A stretch of DNA of 64,000 nt from Brenneria bubanii (GTDB lineage Bacteria; Pseudomonadota; Gammaproteobacteria; Enterobacterales; Enterobacteriaceae), in assembly GCF_022378355.1 (NCBI RefSeq), contig NZ_JAKMAJ010000008.1, positions 124,001-188,000 of the forward strand, written 5' to 3'. The notes under the pieces were generated by a model. It saw only the letters and a program-made list of their open reading frames with translations, searched no databases and was not told the origin of the DNA. The position numbers were made by a program, and so were the translations under genes. Positions 8,938 through 18,213 of this stretch are shown piece after piece (within the stretch, counting starts at the first letter, position 1; each line of letters starts with the position of its first letter).

Positions 8938-10437
8938 TTAGCGCGGAGCCTTGAAGGCGGATCCCATCGGCATTAACCGCAGACCATCAGGCAGACGCCG
9001 CCAGGGCAACGTCGTCAGATCCACGGGCATAAAACCCGGCGCGGCCGCGACGATAATCTCCGCCGCAATAGTGGAAAAATCGGCGCGAAAATGTACTGCA
9101 CTTTTGACCACCAGAATATCCTGCTCGGTGGTTTCAATACCGGCAAAACGAAACATCGCCTGATCGGCCAACTGCGCCTTGTGGCTGGCGACCACTACGC
9201 GGACGTTATCGATCTTCAAGCAGGCGCTAGGGCCAAGGTTCATATCGAAACCGCCGAAATAGGGACCGGTGGCCTTGAAACGGCCGCACATAATGCGTTC
9301 AATAAAAAAATTCGCCGTAAAGGGCTCGTCGCCGCTCAGACCAGCGCGTCCCCCTAGCGCCAGAGTGACGCTATTGCCTGCGCCGGCCGCCTCAATGGTT
9401 TTCATCGCCGCCGGGTCCACCATCAGACCGATGGCGGCGCGGTTGGCTTTATTTCGCACCAGCGCCCGCAGCATGCCCGTGGTATCGGAATTGCTCCCCG
9501 CGCCGGGGTTGTCCTGAGCATCCGCTATCACTATCGGGCGCAATCCTTGCGCCGCTCGACTGATGGCATAGCGTACCGCCTCATCCGGCGTGTAGGTTTT
9601 AGCTGTGAAGCGGGATTCGGCAGCGCACACCGCCTGAAACAGCCTATCGGCCAGCCGTTCCGCCTGCGCCTGATCCGCGGCATAGGCCCAGATAGCCGGC
9701 GTACATTCGGCGAAATCCGCCGCCGGAAAGCCCATGGCGAAGGAGAGATGCGTCTGCGCCGTTTCCAGCGCCGCCAGCTGCTGGTACAGCTCGCGAGCCG
9801 GCGCAATATCGGTACATTGCCAACTGATAGGAATCAGAAACGGAATACGGCGTACGGCTTTGGCCGGCTTGCCGTCTATTGTCTGGTGACGCCTCAGCAG
9901 TTCCCAGGCGCGTACGCCGGTGTCGGCCATATCCACATGGGGATAGGTGCGGAAAGCGACCAGATAGTCCGCATTATCCAACATGGCTTGAGTGACGTTG
10001 GCATGCAGGTCCAGGCTGGCCACCACGGGGACGGACGAGCCGACCAAGGCTCGCACTCGTCGCAGCAGCTCGCCTTCGCCGTCATCAAGGTGTTCGGCCA
10101 CCATCGCGCCATGCAGATCCAGATAAACGGCGTCGACGGGCAGCGCCGAACCAATACCGGCAAGAATCAGATCGGCGATGCTTTCAAAAGCATCGCGAGT
10201 GACCGGTCCGGAAGGGCTGGCCGCCGCCCATACCGTCGGAATCACTTCATCGCCGTGCGCCAGCGCCTGAGCGACGAAGCCGGCGGCGGGAATATTCTTG
10301 CCGCGTATTGCCGGCCATATCGCATCGTCCTGCGCCAATCCCGGCCAGCCGCCGCCCTGCTCGAACATCTGCCAGTCGGCGGGGCTGGGGGCAAAGGTGT
10401 TGGTTTCATGCTCAAAACCGCCATATACGATACGCAA
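8938..10437 (-). CDS. M81 family metallopeptidase (MlrC-like)
   Basis: This 499-residue protein belongs to the microcystinase-C-like M81 family, zinc enzymes that cut small or linearised peptides. The N-terminus RIVYGGFEHETNTFAP, the DLHGAMV segment, SLDLHANVT and TYPHVDMADTG carry the conserved Glu, Asp and His residues of the DUF1485/MlrC N-domain, and DNPGAGSNSDTTG opens the C-domain. The open frame runs to 10515, but a TTG at 10437 preceded by GAGGAG gives the family-standard N-terminus, so it is chosen here. It is transcribed away from the peptide ABC importer, and a palindromic GntR-type operator lies in between. The likely role is hydrolysis of the imported peptide or amide; the true substrate is unknown. 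Confidence 0.85.
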   Translation of the reverse strand: MRIVYGGFEHETNTFAPSPADWQMFEQGGGWPGLAQDDAIWPAIRGKNIPAAGFVAQALAHGDEVIPTVWAAASPSGPVTRDAFESIADLILAGIGSALPVDAVYLDLHGAMVAEHLDDGEGELLRRVRALVGSSVPVVASLDLHANVTQAMLDNADYLVAFRTYPHVDMADTGVRAWELLRRHQTIDGKPAKAVRRIPFLIPISWQCTDIAPARELYQQLAALETAQTHLSFAMGFPAADFAECTPAIWAYAADQAQAERLADRLFQAVCAAESRFTAKTYTPDEAVRYAISRAAQGLRPIVIADAQDNPGAGSNSDTTGMLRALVRNKANRAAIGLMVDPAAMKTIEAAGAGNSVTLALGGRAGLSGDEPFTANFFIERIMCGRFKATGPYFGGFDMNLGPSACLKIDNVRVVVASHKAQLADQAMFRFAGIETTEQDILVVKSAVHFRADFSTIAAEIIVAAAPGFMPVDLTTLPWRRLPDGLRLMPMGSAFKAPR

Positions 10438-10611
10438 TGTCTTCTCCTCGCTGTATTGATTGATGTCCGTCTGATGTTGCCGGCGCGGCTGCACCGCGGC
10501 AGTGCGCAATGGCAAAATCAGGTGAGCAAAATTGCACCAACGGCGCGCAAATTATCGGCAGGAATCAGGTTTGAAAGCTGGAACGATAATTGCTTTCGTT
10601 AATAATCGTCG

Positions 10612-10623
10612 ATTGTCGACAAT
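10612..10623. promoter_or_regulatory. Operator palindrome shared with the GntR promoter
   Basis: The 12-base perfect palindrome ATTGTCGACAAT lies 51 bases before the binding-protein start codon, in the divergent control region of the M81 gene. The identical 12 bases recur at 18168-18179 beside the GntR gene, so both are probably bound by that regulator. Binding is inferred from the repeat. Confidence 0.75.
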
Positions 10624-10673
10624 GTCCTGTCAGAGGATAACGCCATTTCCATCAATTGATCCAGGAGCTTTAC

Positions 10674-12266
10674 ATGACCAGTTCGAGATTACCGCTACGG
10701 CGTTATGCCCGTTATGCGTTAATGGCTGCATCGCTAGGGTTCAGTTCGACAGTAGTTCAGGCCGAAACCGTTAACGCCGTCATGCACGCCAGCCTGCGTA
10801 CGCTGGATCCCAACATCACCACGGCCTATATCGTGCGCGACTATGCCTACATGGTTTATGACACGCTTCTGGCGCTTGATGCCGACAATAAAGTCCAGCC
10901 GCAGATGGCGGAAAAATGGGACGTCTCGCCGGACGGCAAAATCTATACCTTCACGCTGCGCGACGGACTGAAATGGCATGACGGCCAGCCGGTTACCGCT
11001 GCGGACTGTGTGGCGTCCATCCAGCGCTGGGCGCAGTTGGATAAACTGGGACAGGTAATGAACGGCCTGCTGGATACTATGCAGGTTATTGATGATAAAA
11101 GCTTCTCCATGACATTCAAACAGCCGACGGCCATCGCGTTGCAGGCGCTGGCCAAATCCAGCGGCGTCGCGCCGTTTATGCTGCCCAAGCGTCTGGCCAG
11201 TCAGCCGCCGGGCGAACCCATCAAAGAAGCCGTCGGCTCTGGCCCATTCCGTTTTGTCGCCAGCGAATACCGTCCCGGCGTACAGGCGGTATTTGAGAAA
11301 TTCGCCGACTATGTGCCGCGCAAGGAGCCGGTCAGCGGACTGGCGGGCGGCAAGGTGGTGAAGGTCGACCGGGTCAAGTGGCTCTCCATGCCGGATACCA
11401 TGACCTCGGTGAATGCGCTGCTGTCCGGCGAGGTGGATTTCATCGAGGATTTACCGATGGATCTGCTGCCGATGCTGGAGAGCAACGACGAGGTCACGCT
11501 GAGCGAATATAAGCTGCAAGGCTCGCAGAATGTGGCCCGGCTCAATTTTCTCCAGCCGCCGTTTAATAACAAGCTGATACGTCAGGCCGCGCTGGCGGCG
11601 ATGGATCAGGAAGCGGTACTGCAGGCGCAAAGCGGCAATCCAAAGTATTTTCACACCTGTCCGGCGTATTTCGGCTGCGATACGACCTATGCCAGCACGC
11701 AGGGTGCCGAACTGCTGGTGAAAGGCAATCCGGCCAAGGCCGCGGAGCTGCTGAAGCAGGGCGGGTATGACGGTACGCCGATCGTTATCCTGCACGCCAC
11801 GGATGTTCAGTCGCTGGCGGCGATGCCGCCGGTTTTCGCTCAGTCGTTGCGTCAGGCCGGTTTTAACGTTCAGCTGCAGGCGATGGACTGGCAGACCGTG
11901 ACGGTGCGCCGCGCCTCAAAAGAAAAACCCGCCAACGGCGGCTGGAACATTTTCAGCACTTACAACACCATCGCCGATATCTCCGATCCGGTGGGATCGA
12001 TCACCGCCGCCGCCAACGGGCCGCAGGCCTGGTTCGGCTGGCCGGATATTCCTTCCGCGGAAGCGCTGCGGTTAAAAATTGCGTTGAGCACCAGCGACGG
12101 CGAGAAAAAACAGTACGCCGAAGCCTTGCAGAAAATTCTGCTGGATGAAGTCGCCGCCATTCCGTTGGGCGAGCGTTCGGTGGTCACCGCCCGGCGGGCG
12201 AACGTCAAAGATCAGGTGAACACCACCGTGCCCATTTTCTGGAATATGACCAAAACCGGTCGTTAA
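10674..12266 (+). CDS. ABC transporter periplasmic peptide-binding protein
   Basis: This is a 530-residue family-5 (DppA/OppA-type) solute-binding protein. The first 32 residues form a Sec signal peptide ending VVQA. The mature chain shows the SBP-5 signature around EKWDVSPDGKIYTFTLRDGLKWHDGQPVTAADCV (family hallmark, about residues 85-118). It captures a peptide or peptide-like solute in the periplasm for the permeases and fused ATPase downstream. The ATG at 10674 follows AGGAG; an upstream in-frame codon at 10656 lacks a ribosome site. The operator palindrome just upstream suggests GntR control. A stem-loop after the stop would set higher expression of the binding protein than of the membrane parts. 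Confidence 0.92.
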   Translation: MTSSRLPLRRYARYALMAASLGFSSTVVQAETVNAVMHASLRTLDPNITTAYIVRDYAYMVYDTLLALDADNKVQPQMAEKWDVSPDGKIYTFTLRDGLKWHDGQPVTAADCVASIQRWAQLDKLGQVMNGLLDTMQVIDDKSFSMTFKQPTAIALQALAKSSGVAPFMLPKRLASQPPGEPIKEAVGSGPFRFVASEYRPGVQAVFEKFADYVPRKEPVSGLAGGKVVKVDRVKWLSMPDTMTSVNALLSGEVDFIEDLPMDLLPMLESNDEVTLSEYKLQGSQNVARLNFLQPPFNNKLIRQAALAAMDQEAVLQAQSGNPKYFHTCPAYFGCDTTYASTQGAELLVKGNPAKAAELLKQGGYDGTPIVILHATDVQSLAAMPPVFAQSLRQAGFNVQLQAMDWQTVTVRRASKEKPANGGWNIFSTYNTIADISDPVGSITAAANGPQAWFGWPDIPSAEALRLKIALSTSDGEKKQYAEALQKILLDEVAAIPLGERSVVTARRANVKDQVNTTVPIFWNMTKTGR

Positions 12267-12273
12267 GTCCGCG

Positions 12274-12297
12274 CTGCCCGTCGGCAACGCCGGGCAG
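12274..12297 (+). terminator. Intercistronic stem-loop after the binding-protein gene
   Basis: CTGCCCG (12274-12280) pairs with CGGGCAG (12291-12297), followed by TTTG. Such hairpins between binding-protein and permease genes usually attenuate readthrough or protect upstream mRNA. Confidence 0.6.
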
Positions 12298-12326
12298 TTT
12301 GTTCCCGACACGATAGGTAACTCGCT

Positions 12327-13268
12327 ATGCCACGATTTATTTTACAGCGTCTGGCGGCCACGCTGCCGGTATTGTGCATCGTCGCGGTCATCGTCTTTCT
12401 GCTGCTGCGCCTGACCTCCGGCGATCCGGCGCTGATTCTGGCCGGCGACAGCGCGACGCCGGCGCAGCTGCAACAGATCCGCATCTCGATGGGGCTGGAC
12501 AAGCCGGTATTGCAACAGTTTCTGATTTGGGTGAGCGGACTATTGCATGGAGATCTCGGCGTATCGTTGATTTCCGGCACGCCGGTATCCGCCATGATTG
12601 CCGACCGCTTCGCCCCGTCGCTGGCGCTGTGCCTCTCTACCATCGTACTCGCGATTATGGTGGCGATCCCGCTGGGCATCATGGCGGCCTGGCGACAGGG
12701 TAAGCCGCTGGATCGCCTGATCATGGCCGGTTCGGTTATCGGCTATTCCGTGCCGGTATTTATCTTCGGCTACGTGTTGATTCTGGTGTTCGCGCGCTGG
12801 CTGGGCTGGCTGCCGGTACAGGGTTACCGGGCGCTGAGCGAAGGCGTCTGGCCGTTTCTGGAACGGCTTATTCTGCCGACGCTGGCGCTCAGCACCGCCT
12901 ATATCGCGCTGATCGCCCGTATCGTGCGCACCAGCGTGATCGAAGTGATGGGGGAGGATTTTATTCGCACCGCGCGCGCCAAAGGACTGAAGGAAAGCGG
13001 GGTACTGATTCATCACGCGCTGCGCAATGCGGCCGTGCCGATTGTCACCATCATCGGCGTCAGTATCGCGATGCTGATCGGCGGCGTGGTGGTGACCGAG
13101 TCGGTATTCAATATTCCGGGGCTGGGTCGTCTGGTGCTGGAGTCGGTACAGGCGCGCGACTATCCCATCATTCAGGCGCTGATTCTGATCTTCTCCGTGC
13201 TGTATATCGTCATCAATCTGGTTATCGATTTGCTCTATGCCCTGATTGATCCGCGTATTCGTTATTGA
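12327..13268 (+). CDS. ABC transporter permease, DppB-like
   Basis: This 313-residue integral membrane protein has about six helices and opens with MPRFILQRLAATLPVLCIVAVIVFLLLRLTSGDPA, the standard DppB/OppB N-terminus. The EAA loop that docks with the ATPase is visible as DFIRTARAKGLKESGVLIHHALRNAAVPIVT near residue 215. It forms the heterodimeric channel with the next gene. The two permeases are separated by about 20 bases and belong to the same transcript as the binding protein. The family assignment is certain; substrate specificity cannot be read from sequence. Confidence 0.93.
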   Translation: MPRFILQRLAATLPVLCIVAVIVFLLLRLTSGDPALILAGDSATPAQLQQIRISMGLDKPVLQQFLIWVSGLLHGDLGVSLISGTPVSAMIADRFAPSLALCLSTIVLAIMVAIPLGIMAAWRQGKPLDRLIMAGSVIGYSVPVFIFGYVLILVFARWLGWLPVQGYRALSEGVWPFLERLILPTLALSTAYIALIARIVRTSVIEVMGEDFIRTARAKGLKESGVLIHHALRNAAVPIVTIIGVSIAMLIGGVVVTESVFNIPGLGRLVLESVQARDYPIIQALILIFSVLYIVINLVIDLLYALIDPRIRY

Positions 13269-13287
13269 GCTGAACAGGAGCATGACC

Positions 13288-14166
13288 ATGAGTTCAGAAA
13301 CCTCGGTAGTGCCGATGCAGTCGTCAGGCGGAATATCAGCCCGACTTCGAGCCGGTTTACTGACCTGGCCGGTGATGCTGGGCGCCGTCGTGCTGCTGAT
13401 CGTGGTGGCGCTGGCGCTGCTCGCGCCCTGGATTAGCCACTACAATCCGATTGATATCGATCCGTCGCAGCGGCTTAAAACGCCGTCCGCGCTGCACTGG
13501 CTGGGTACCGACGCGCTGGGGCGCGATATCTTCGCCCGCGTGGTGTTCGGCGCCCGTCAATCGCTGACGGTTGGCTTGGGGGCGGTGTGCATCAGCGTGG
13601 TTATTGGGTTGGCGATCGGCGTGGTCGCCGGCTATTTTCGCCTGGTTGACGCCATCGTCATGCGCGTGATGGATGGGGTGATGGCCATTCCCGGCATTCT
13701 GCTGGCCATCGCGCTGGTTTCCCTCTCCGGCGCCAGTCTGTTTACCGTGCTGGTGGCGATTTCCATTCCTGAAATTCCGCGCGTGGTGCGGATGGTGCGC
13801 AGCGTCATCATGGGCGTCCGCAACGAATCCTACGTTGAGGCGGCGGTTATTCTGGGAACGCCGGTTCCGGTCATCATGTGGCGGCACATGCTGCCGTCGA
13901 CGGTGGCGCCGCTGATTGTACAGGGCACCTATATTTTTGCCTCCGCGATTCTGACCGAGGCGATTTTGAGCTTTCTCGGCGCGGGCATTCCGCCGGAGAT
14001 CCCGTCATGGGGCAACATCATGGCCGATGGTCGGGTCTATTTCATGATGCTGCCGGGGATGATTCTCTACCCAGGTATCCTGGTGTCGCTGACGGTATTG
14101 AGTGTCAATGTGCTGGGGGATGCGGTGCGCGATGCGCTTGACCCCCGGATGGCGAAAAGGCTGTAA
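13288..14166 (+). CDS. ABC transporter permease, DppC-like
   Basis: This 292-residue permease partners the preceding one. It has an extended N-terminal tail, a first helix at about residues 25-50, the DppC hallmark HWLGTDALGRDIFARVVFGARQSL, and an EAA loop ESYVEAAVILGTPVPVIMWRHMLPSTVAPL. The start chosen is the ATG at 13288, 7 bases after AGGAG; the ATG six bases upstream is too close to that site and an earlier in-frame start at 13246 lies inside the previous gene. It ends 70 bases before the ATPase gene. Confidence 0.93.
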   Translation: MSSETSVVPMQSSGGISARLRAGLLTWPVMLGAVVLLIVVALALLAPWISHYNPIDIDPSQRLKTPSALHWLGTDALGRDIFARVVFGARQSLTVGLGAVCISVVIGLAIGVVAGYFRLVDAIVMRVMDGVMAIPGILLAIALVSLSGASLFTVLVAISIPEIPRVVRMVRSVIMGVRNESYVEAAVILGTPVPVIMWRHMLPSTVAPLIVQGTYIFASAILTEAILSFLGAGIPPEIPSWGNIMADGRVYFMMLPGMILYPGILVSLTVLSVNVLGDAVRDALDPRMAKRL

Positions 14167-14235
14167 CTACGCGCTGACGTTTAGCCCGACAGCATCTGTT
14201 CCATAACGGCAGACTTTACAACAACAGGAGATCCC

Positions 14236-15951
14236 ATGGAGCCAATTAAATCCTCTGATGCGCCCCGGGCCGCCGACCCGGTGCTGGATGTACAGTCGGT
14301 CACCGTTAAAACCGGTCGCGGCGCAACGGGCCGGGCGGTGGTGGAGGCGGTATCCTATCAGGTGTATGCCGGCGAGACGGTCTGTATTGTCGGCGAATCC
14401 GGTTCGGGAAAATCCGTCACCTCGCTGGCGATTATGGGGTTGCTGCCGGCCGGCGCTCTGTTCGTGACCGGCGGCCGCATCCTGGTGGATGGCGAAGATG
14501 TGGTGCAGGCCAGCCCGTCGCGTCTGAGAGCGCTGCGCGCCTCCACCGTCGGCATGGTATTTCAGGAACCGATGACCGCGCTCAATCCGGTGCAGAAAGT
14601 CGGTAAGCAGATTGACGAGGTGCTGCGCATTCATACGCAACTGCCCGGTCAGGCGCGCAAGCGGCAGATTATGGCGATGCTGACGGCGGTGCACCTGCCG
14701 GACATTGAACGTATCTACCACAGTTACCCGCACCAGCTCTCCGGCGGGCAGCGTCAGCGTATCGTGATTGCCATGGCGCTGATTCTTAAACCCCGGGTGC
14801 TGATTTGCGACGAGCCCACCACCGCGCTGGATGTCACCACGCAGAAACAGATCCTGACGTTGATTAAGGAGTTACAACGCAATCAGCAGACGGCGGTGGT
14901 GTTTATCACCCATGATTTCGGCGTGGTGTCGGAAATCGCCGATCGTATCGTGGTGATGAATCGCGGGACGCTGGTGGAAAGCGGCAGCCGTGACGACATT
15001 CTGGTTCGCCCGGTTCAGGAATACACCCGCATGCTGGTCTCTTCGGTACCCAGCCTACTGCCTCGCCACGCCTCCCGCCCTTCGGCGCCGGACGCTCTTG
15101 AAGTGATCGGGCTGGACAAAATTTATGAAGAGAAAAAATTCATGGGCGCGACCCGGCGGGTCGTGGCCGCCAACAACGTTAGCTTCCGCATTCGCCGTGG
15201 CGAAGTGCTGGGCGTGGTGGGCGAGTCCGGTTCGGGAAAATCCTCGGTGGCGCGCTGTCTGGTACGGCTACAGGAACCGACCAGCGGCAGCGTCATGCTG
15301 GGGAACGATGATCTGGTGAAACACCGGGCGGGGGAGATGCGTCAACTGCGGCGGCGAATACAGTTTATCTTTCAGGATCCCTACCGCTCGCTTAATCCGC
15401 GCCGCACGGTGGGCGACTCGCTGATTGAAGGGCTGATCAATTTCGGTACGCCGCGTCAGCAGGCGCTGGATACCGCCGCCAGAGCGTTGGAAATGGTGGG
15501 GCTGTCGGCAGACATTATGTCGCGCTATCCGCATCAGTTTTCCGGCGGACAGCGCCAACGTTTATGTATTGCGCGCGCGGTGGTGATGGAACCGGACGTG
15601 CTGGTGGCGGATGAGGCGGTATCGGCGCTGGATGTATCGGTACAGGCGCAGGTCTTGGAGCTGCTGGAGGCGATCCGCCAGCGGACCGGCGTCGCCATTC
15701 TGTTCATTACGCACGATCTCCGGGTCGCGGCGCAAATCTGCCATTCCATCGTCGTGATGAAAAAAGGCGAGATCGTCGAGGCCGGCGACGCCGCCAGGGT
15801 ACTGAGTCATCCCAGTCACAGCTATACGCGCGCGCTGATTGACGCCGCGCCGGGGCGGGATTGGGACTTCCAGAATTTCTGTCCGGCAGGCGCGCTGCCG
15901 CATTCTGCCTCCGTTCCCGTTTTTTCCAATGAAACAAGGAAACCTGTATGA
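14236..15951 (+). CDS. ABC transporter ATP-binding protein, fused DppD-DppF type
   Basis: At 571 residues this is a tandem fusion of the two oligopeptide-type ATPases. Each half has a Walker A GESGSGKS (near residues 54 and 331), an LSGGQRQR or FSGGQRQR signature, and a Walker B DEPTTALD or DEAVSALD followed by the H-loop (FITHD). Both halves therefore look catalytically competent. The protein powers the permease pair. Its stop codon overlaps the amidase start by four bases (ATGA), so uptake and amide hydrolysis are translationally coupled. The start ATG at 14236 has AGGAG upstream. Confidence 0.94.
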   Translation: MEPIKSSDAPRAADPVLDVQSVTVKTGRGATGRAVVEAVSYQVYAGETVCIVGESGSGKSVTSLAIMGLLPAGALFVTGGRILVDGEDVVQASPSRLRALRASTVGMVFQEPMTALNPVQKVGKQIDEVLRIHTQLPGQARKRQIMAMLTAVHLPDIERIYHSYPHQLSGGQRQRIVIAMALILKPRVLICDEPTTALDVTTQKQILTLIKELQRNQQTAVVFITHDFGVVSEIADRIVVMNRGTLVESGSRDDILVRPVQEYTRMLVSSVPSLLPRHASRPSAPDALEVIGLDKIYEEKKFMGATRRVVAANNVSFRIRRGEVLGVVGESGSGKSSVARCLVRLQEPTSGSVMLGNDDLVKHRAGEMRQLRRRIQFIFQDPYRSLNPRRTVGDSLIEGLINFGTPRQQALDTAARALEMVGLSADIMSRYPHQFSGGQRQRLCIARAVVMEPDVLVADEAVSALDVSVQAQVLELLEAIRQRTGVAILFITHDLRVAAQICHSIVVMKKGEIVEAGDAARVLSHPSHSYTRALIDAAPGRDWDFQNFCPAGALPHSASVPVFSNETRKPV

Positions 15952-17360
15952 AAACGACATCCGAACTGTGGCAACTGTCGGCCAACGAGATCACCAGTTT
16001 GATTCAACTGCGCGACATCAGCGCCCGGGATGTTGCGCAAGCCTGCCTGCAGCGTCTGGAGGCGGTGAATCCCGCCATTAACGCGGTGGTGGACTATCGT
16101 CCGGAAGAGACGCTGGCGCAAGCGAGAGAAGTGGATCGAAAGCTGGCCATGGGCGAGCCGGTCGGTGCGCTGGCCGGGGTTCCGGTCACCATCAAGGTCA
16201 ATGTGGATCAGACGGGTTATGCCAATACCAATGGCTTGCAGGCGCAGAAAGATCTGATCGCCACGCGCAATAACCCGGTGGTTTCCAGCCTGTTATCGGC
16301 CGGCGCGCTGAGCATCGGGAGAACCAATACGCCGGCGTTCAGCTACCGGTGGTTCACCGATAACCAACAGCACGGCGCCACGTTTAATCCGCGTAACGCC
16401 GCGCTGACGCCGGGCGGTTCGTCCGGCGGGGCGGCGGCATCGGTGGCGGCGGGAATCGCCGCTATCGGACACGGTACCGATATCGCCGGTTCAATCCGCT
16501 ACCCGGCCTATGCCTGCGGCGTTCACGGTTTGCGTCCGTCGTTTGGCCGTATTGCCGCGTACAACGCGTCCGGCGCCGAGCGCACCATCGGCGGACAAAT
16601 TATGGCGGTTTCCGGACCAATCGCCCGCAGCGTGGCGGACCTGTCCCTGGCGCTGGGCGCCATGTCGGTCGGCAGCGTCGATGATCCCTGGTGGGTGCCT
16701 GCGCCGCTAAACGGACCGGCCATGCCGCGTCGCGCCGCGGTTTGTCTGCGTCCCGACGGCATTGATACCGCGCCGGAAATTTGTCGGTCGCTGCTGGAGT
16801 CGGCGGACAAACTGCGCGACGCGGGCTGGATCGTCGATGAAGTGGATGAACTGGTTTCGCTGGAACAGGCGGTGGCGATCCAGATTACGCTGTGGATGGG
16901 CGATGGTTATGCCGGTATGGTGGCCGCCGCGGAGCGGGAAGGCGATCCCGGCGCCATCGCCGCGCTGGCGGGGCAGAAAGCGATTGCCGAGCAAATCGGC
17001 ATCACCGATTTTTCGCAGGCGCTGTCGCGGCGCTTGGGCATCGCCCGCGAATGGGGCGTCTTCCTGCAGCAATATCCGGTGGTGCTGCTGCCGGTGAGCG
17101 CTTCGCTGCCGTTTGCCAACAACCTGGATTTGCAGGGTGAAGCGGCCTATCAGCACGTGTGGCGATCCCAGTTGCCGATGATTGGACTGCCGGTCACCGG
17201 TCTGCCGGCGCTAAGCCTGTGTACCGGCTATCTGCCTGATCGGACGCCGCTGGGCATTCAAATCGCGTCCGGGCGTTTTCGTGAAGATCTGTGTCTGGCG
17301 GCGGCGGCGGACATTGAGGCCCGCAGCCCGCGCTTGCCGCTGGCTGACATTCCCGACTGA
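15948..17360 (+). CDS. Amidase signature family hydrolase
   Basis: This 470-residue cytoplasmic hydrolase has the complete Ser-cisSer-Lys triad of the amidase signature family: Lys in GVPVTIKVNVDQTG (about residue 82), the cis-serine in the GGSSGGAAASVAAG loop, and the nucleophile in HGTDIAGSIRYPA (about residue 183). It cleaves a carboxamide bond. Coupling to the ABC ATPase gene (ATGA overlap) indicates that the imported compound, or a product of it, is the substrate. The downstream neighbour is the convergent GntR gene only 16 bases away. GatA itself is unlikely because there is no gatB/gatC partner here. Confidence 0.9.
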   Translation: MKTTSELWQLSANEITSLIQLRDISARDVAQACLQRLEAVNPAINAVVDYRPEETLAQAREVDRKLAMGEPVGALAGVPVTIKVNVDQTGYANTNGLQAQKDLIATRNNPVVSSLLSAGALSIGRTNTPAFSYRWFTDNQQHGATFNPRNAALTPGGSSGGAAASVAAGIAAIGHGTDIAGSIRYPAYACGVHGLRPSFGRIAAYNASGAERTIGGQIMAVSGPIARSVADLSLALGAMSVGSVDDPWWVPAPLNGPAMPRRAAVCLRPDGIDTAPEICRSLLESADKLRDAGWIVDEVDELVSLEQAVAIQITLWMGDGYAGMVAAAEREGDPGAIAALAGQKAIAEQIGITDFSQALSRRLGIAREWGVFLQQYPVVLLPVSASLPFANNLDLQGEAAYQHVWRSQLPMIGLPVTGLPALSLCTGYLPDRTPLGIQIASGRFREDLCLAAAADIEARSPRLPLADIPD

Positions 17361-17376
17361 TCGGCATGGCGGGGCG

Positions 17377-18075
17377 TCAGTTGATGGCGACGTCCTGCCC
17401 CTTTTGCTGTTTCAGCCAGTCCGACAGCTTTTTCCCTTCGGTTTCGTTGTGCAGCCAGGCTTCCTGCGAGGCGAGCGGCCCGTCGCCGGCCAACAGCGCT
17501 TCAACCATCGGCGTGTGCTGGGAAAAGATATCGGCCGGGCCGTCGGCGGTATAAATATTGCTGGTCATAATATACAAACGCACCTGCTGCTCCACCAGCG
17601 TGTACTGATGATCCAGCCGTTGGTGATTGGCGGCCTTGACGATGGTGTGGTGCAAATACATATCGCTTTCGCTGATGTTATCCATGTCGCCTGCCGCGCA
17701 GTCGTCTTTCAGGCGTTGATAGGCGCGTTCTATGGCCTGGCGCTGCTCCGGCGCCGGGTGTTCGGCCGCCAGACGCGCCGCCAGCCCTTCAAGGCTGCCG
17801 CGCAGCGTCCACAGCTCCCACACGTCATTGATTGAGAGCGAGGTGACTTCCCAGCCGGTGTAGGGGATCTGCACTAAAATGCCTTCTCCGGATAAGCGCT
17901 GAAATGCGCTTCTGACGGTGGCCCGGCCTACGCCGAGCTGTTCGGCCAGCGAGGCTTCGGTGAGGCGATCGCCGGGTTTGACCGAACCGGAAAGAATGTA
18001 GCTGCGCAGACTGTCGGTGGTTTGCGCTTCGATAGAGTTTTTTGCGAGTGGTTTTAAGCGGGAACGTTTCATCAT
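17377..18075 (-). CDS. GntR family regulator (FadR/FCD subfamily)
   Basis: This 232-residue regulator has an N-terminal winged helix (about residues 15-80, with LSGSVKPGDRLTEASLAEQLGVGRATVRSAFQRLSGEGIL) and a helical FCD ligand domain (about 90-215). Metal-ligand-like residues are in DMYLHHTIVKAANH and the SQHTPMVEALLAGD segment. It is transcribed divergently from the kinase gene and convergent with the amidase. The operator palindrome ATTGTCGACAAT lies upstream of it and also before the ABC operon, so it probably represses, or autoregulates, the whole 9-20.7 kb cluster in response to a pathway acid. Two adjacent ATGs (18075, 18072) are possible starts; neither has a strong ribosome site. Confidence 0.9.
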   Translation of the reverse strand: MMKRSRLKPLAKNSIEAQTTDSLRSYILSGSVKPGDRLTEASLAEQLGVGRATVRSAFQRLSGEGILVQIPYTGWEVTSLSINDVWELWTLRGSLEGLAARLAAEHPAPEQRQAIERAYQRLKDDCAAGDMDNISESDMYLHHTIVKAANHQRLDHQYTLVEQQVRLYIMTSNIYTADGPADIFSQHTPMVEALLAGDGPLASQEAWLHNETEGKKLSDWLKQQKGQDVAIN

Positions 18076-18130
18076 TGGCGGACATGGGCGCTCAGAAATC
18101 GGTGATGGGCGGATTATATAGGTGTCGATT

Positions 18131-18183
18131 GGCGATTGTCGACTCTACGCTTGCTTTGCCTTGTGCAATTGTCGACAATCGCC
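18131..18183. promoter_or_regulatory. GntR operator region with two copies
   Basis: GGCGATTGTCGAC (18131-18143) and GTCGACAATCGCC (18171-18183) form a perfect 13-base inverted repeat 27 bases apart. The second copy contains the full palindrome ATTGTCGACAAT (18168-18179). This sits between the divergent GntR and kinase genes, as expected for an autoregulated operator that could also loop DNA. Confidence 0.75.
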
Positions 18184-18213
18184 AATACCGCGACTAACGG
18201 GGTTCAAGATGAT

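Noticed and set aside
9547-10602. Plus-strand open frame of 351 codons
   Set aside because: Lies opposite the M81 peptidase gene; rich in Arg/Gln/Gly with no family match and no ribosome site.
12540-13289. Minus-strand open frame of 249 codons
   Set aside because: Opposite the DppB-like permease; Asp/His/Gln-rich shadow of hydrophobic codons.
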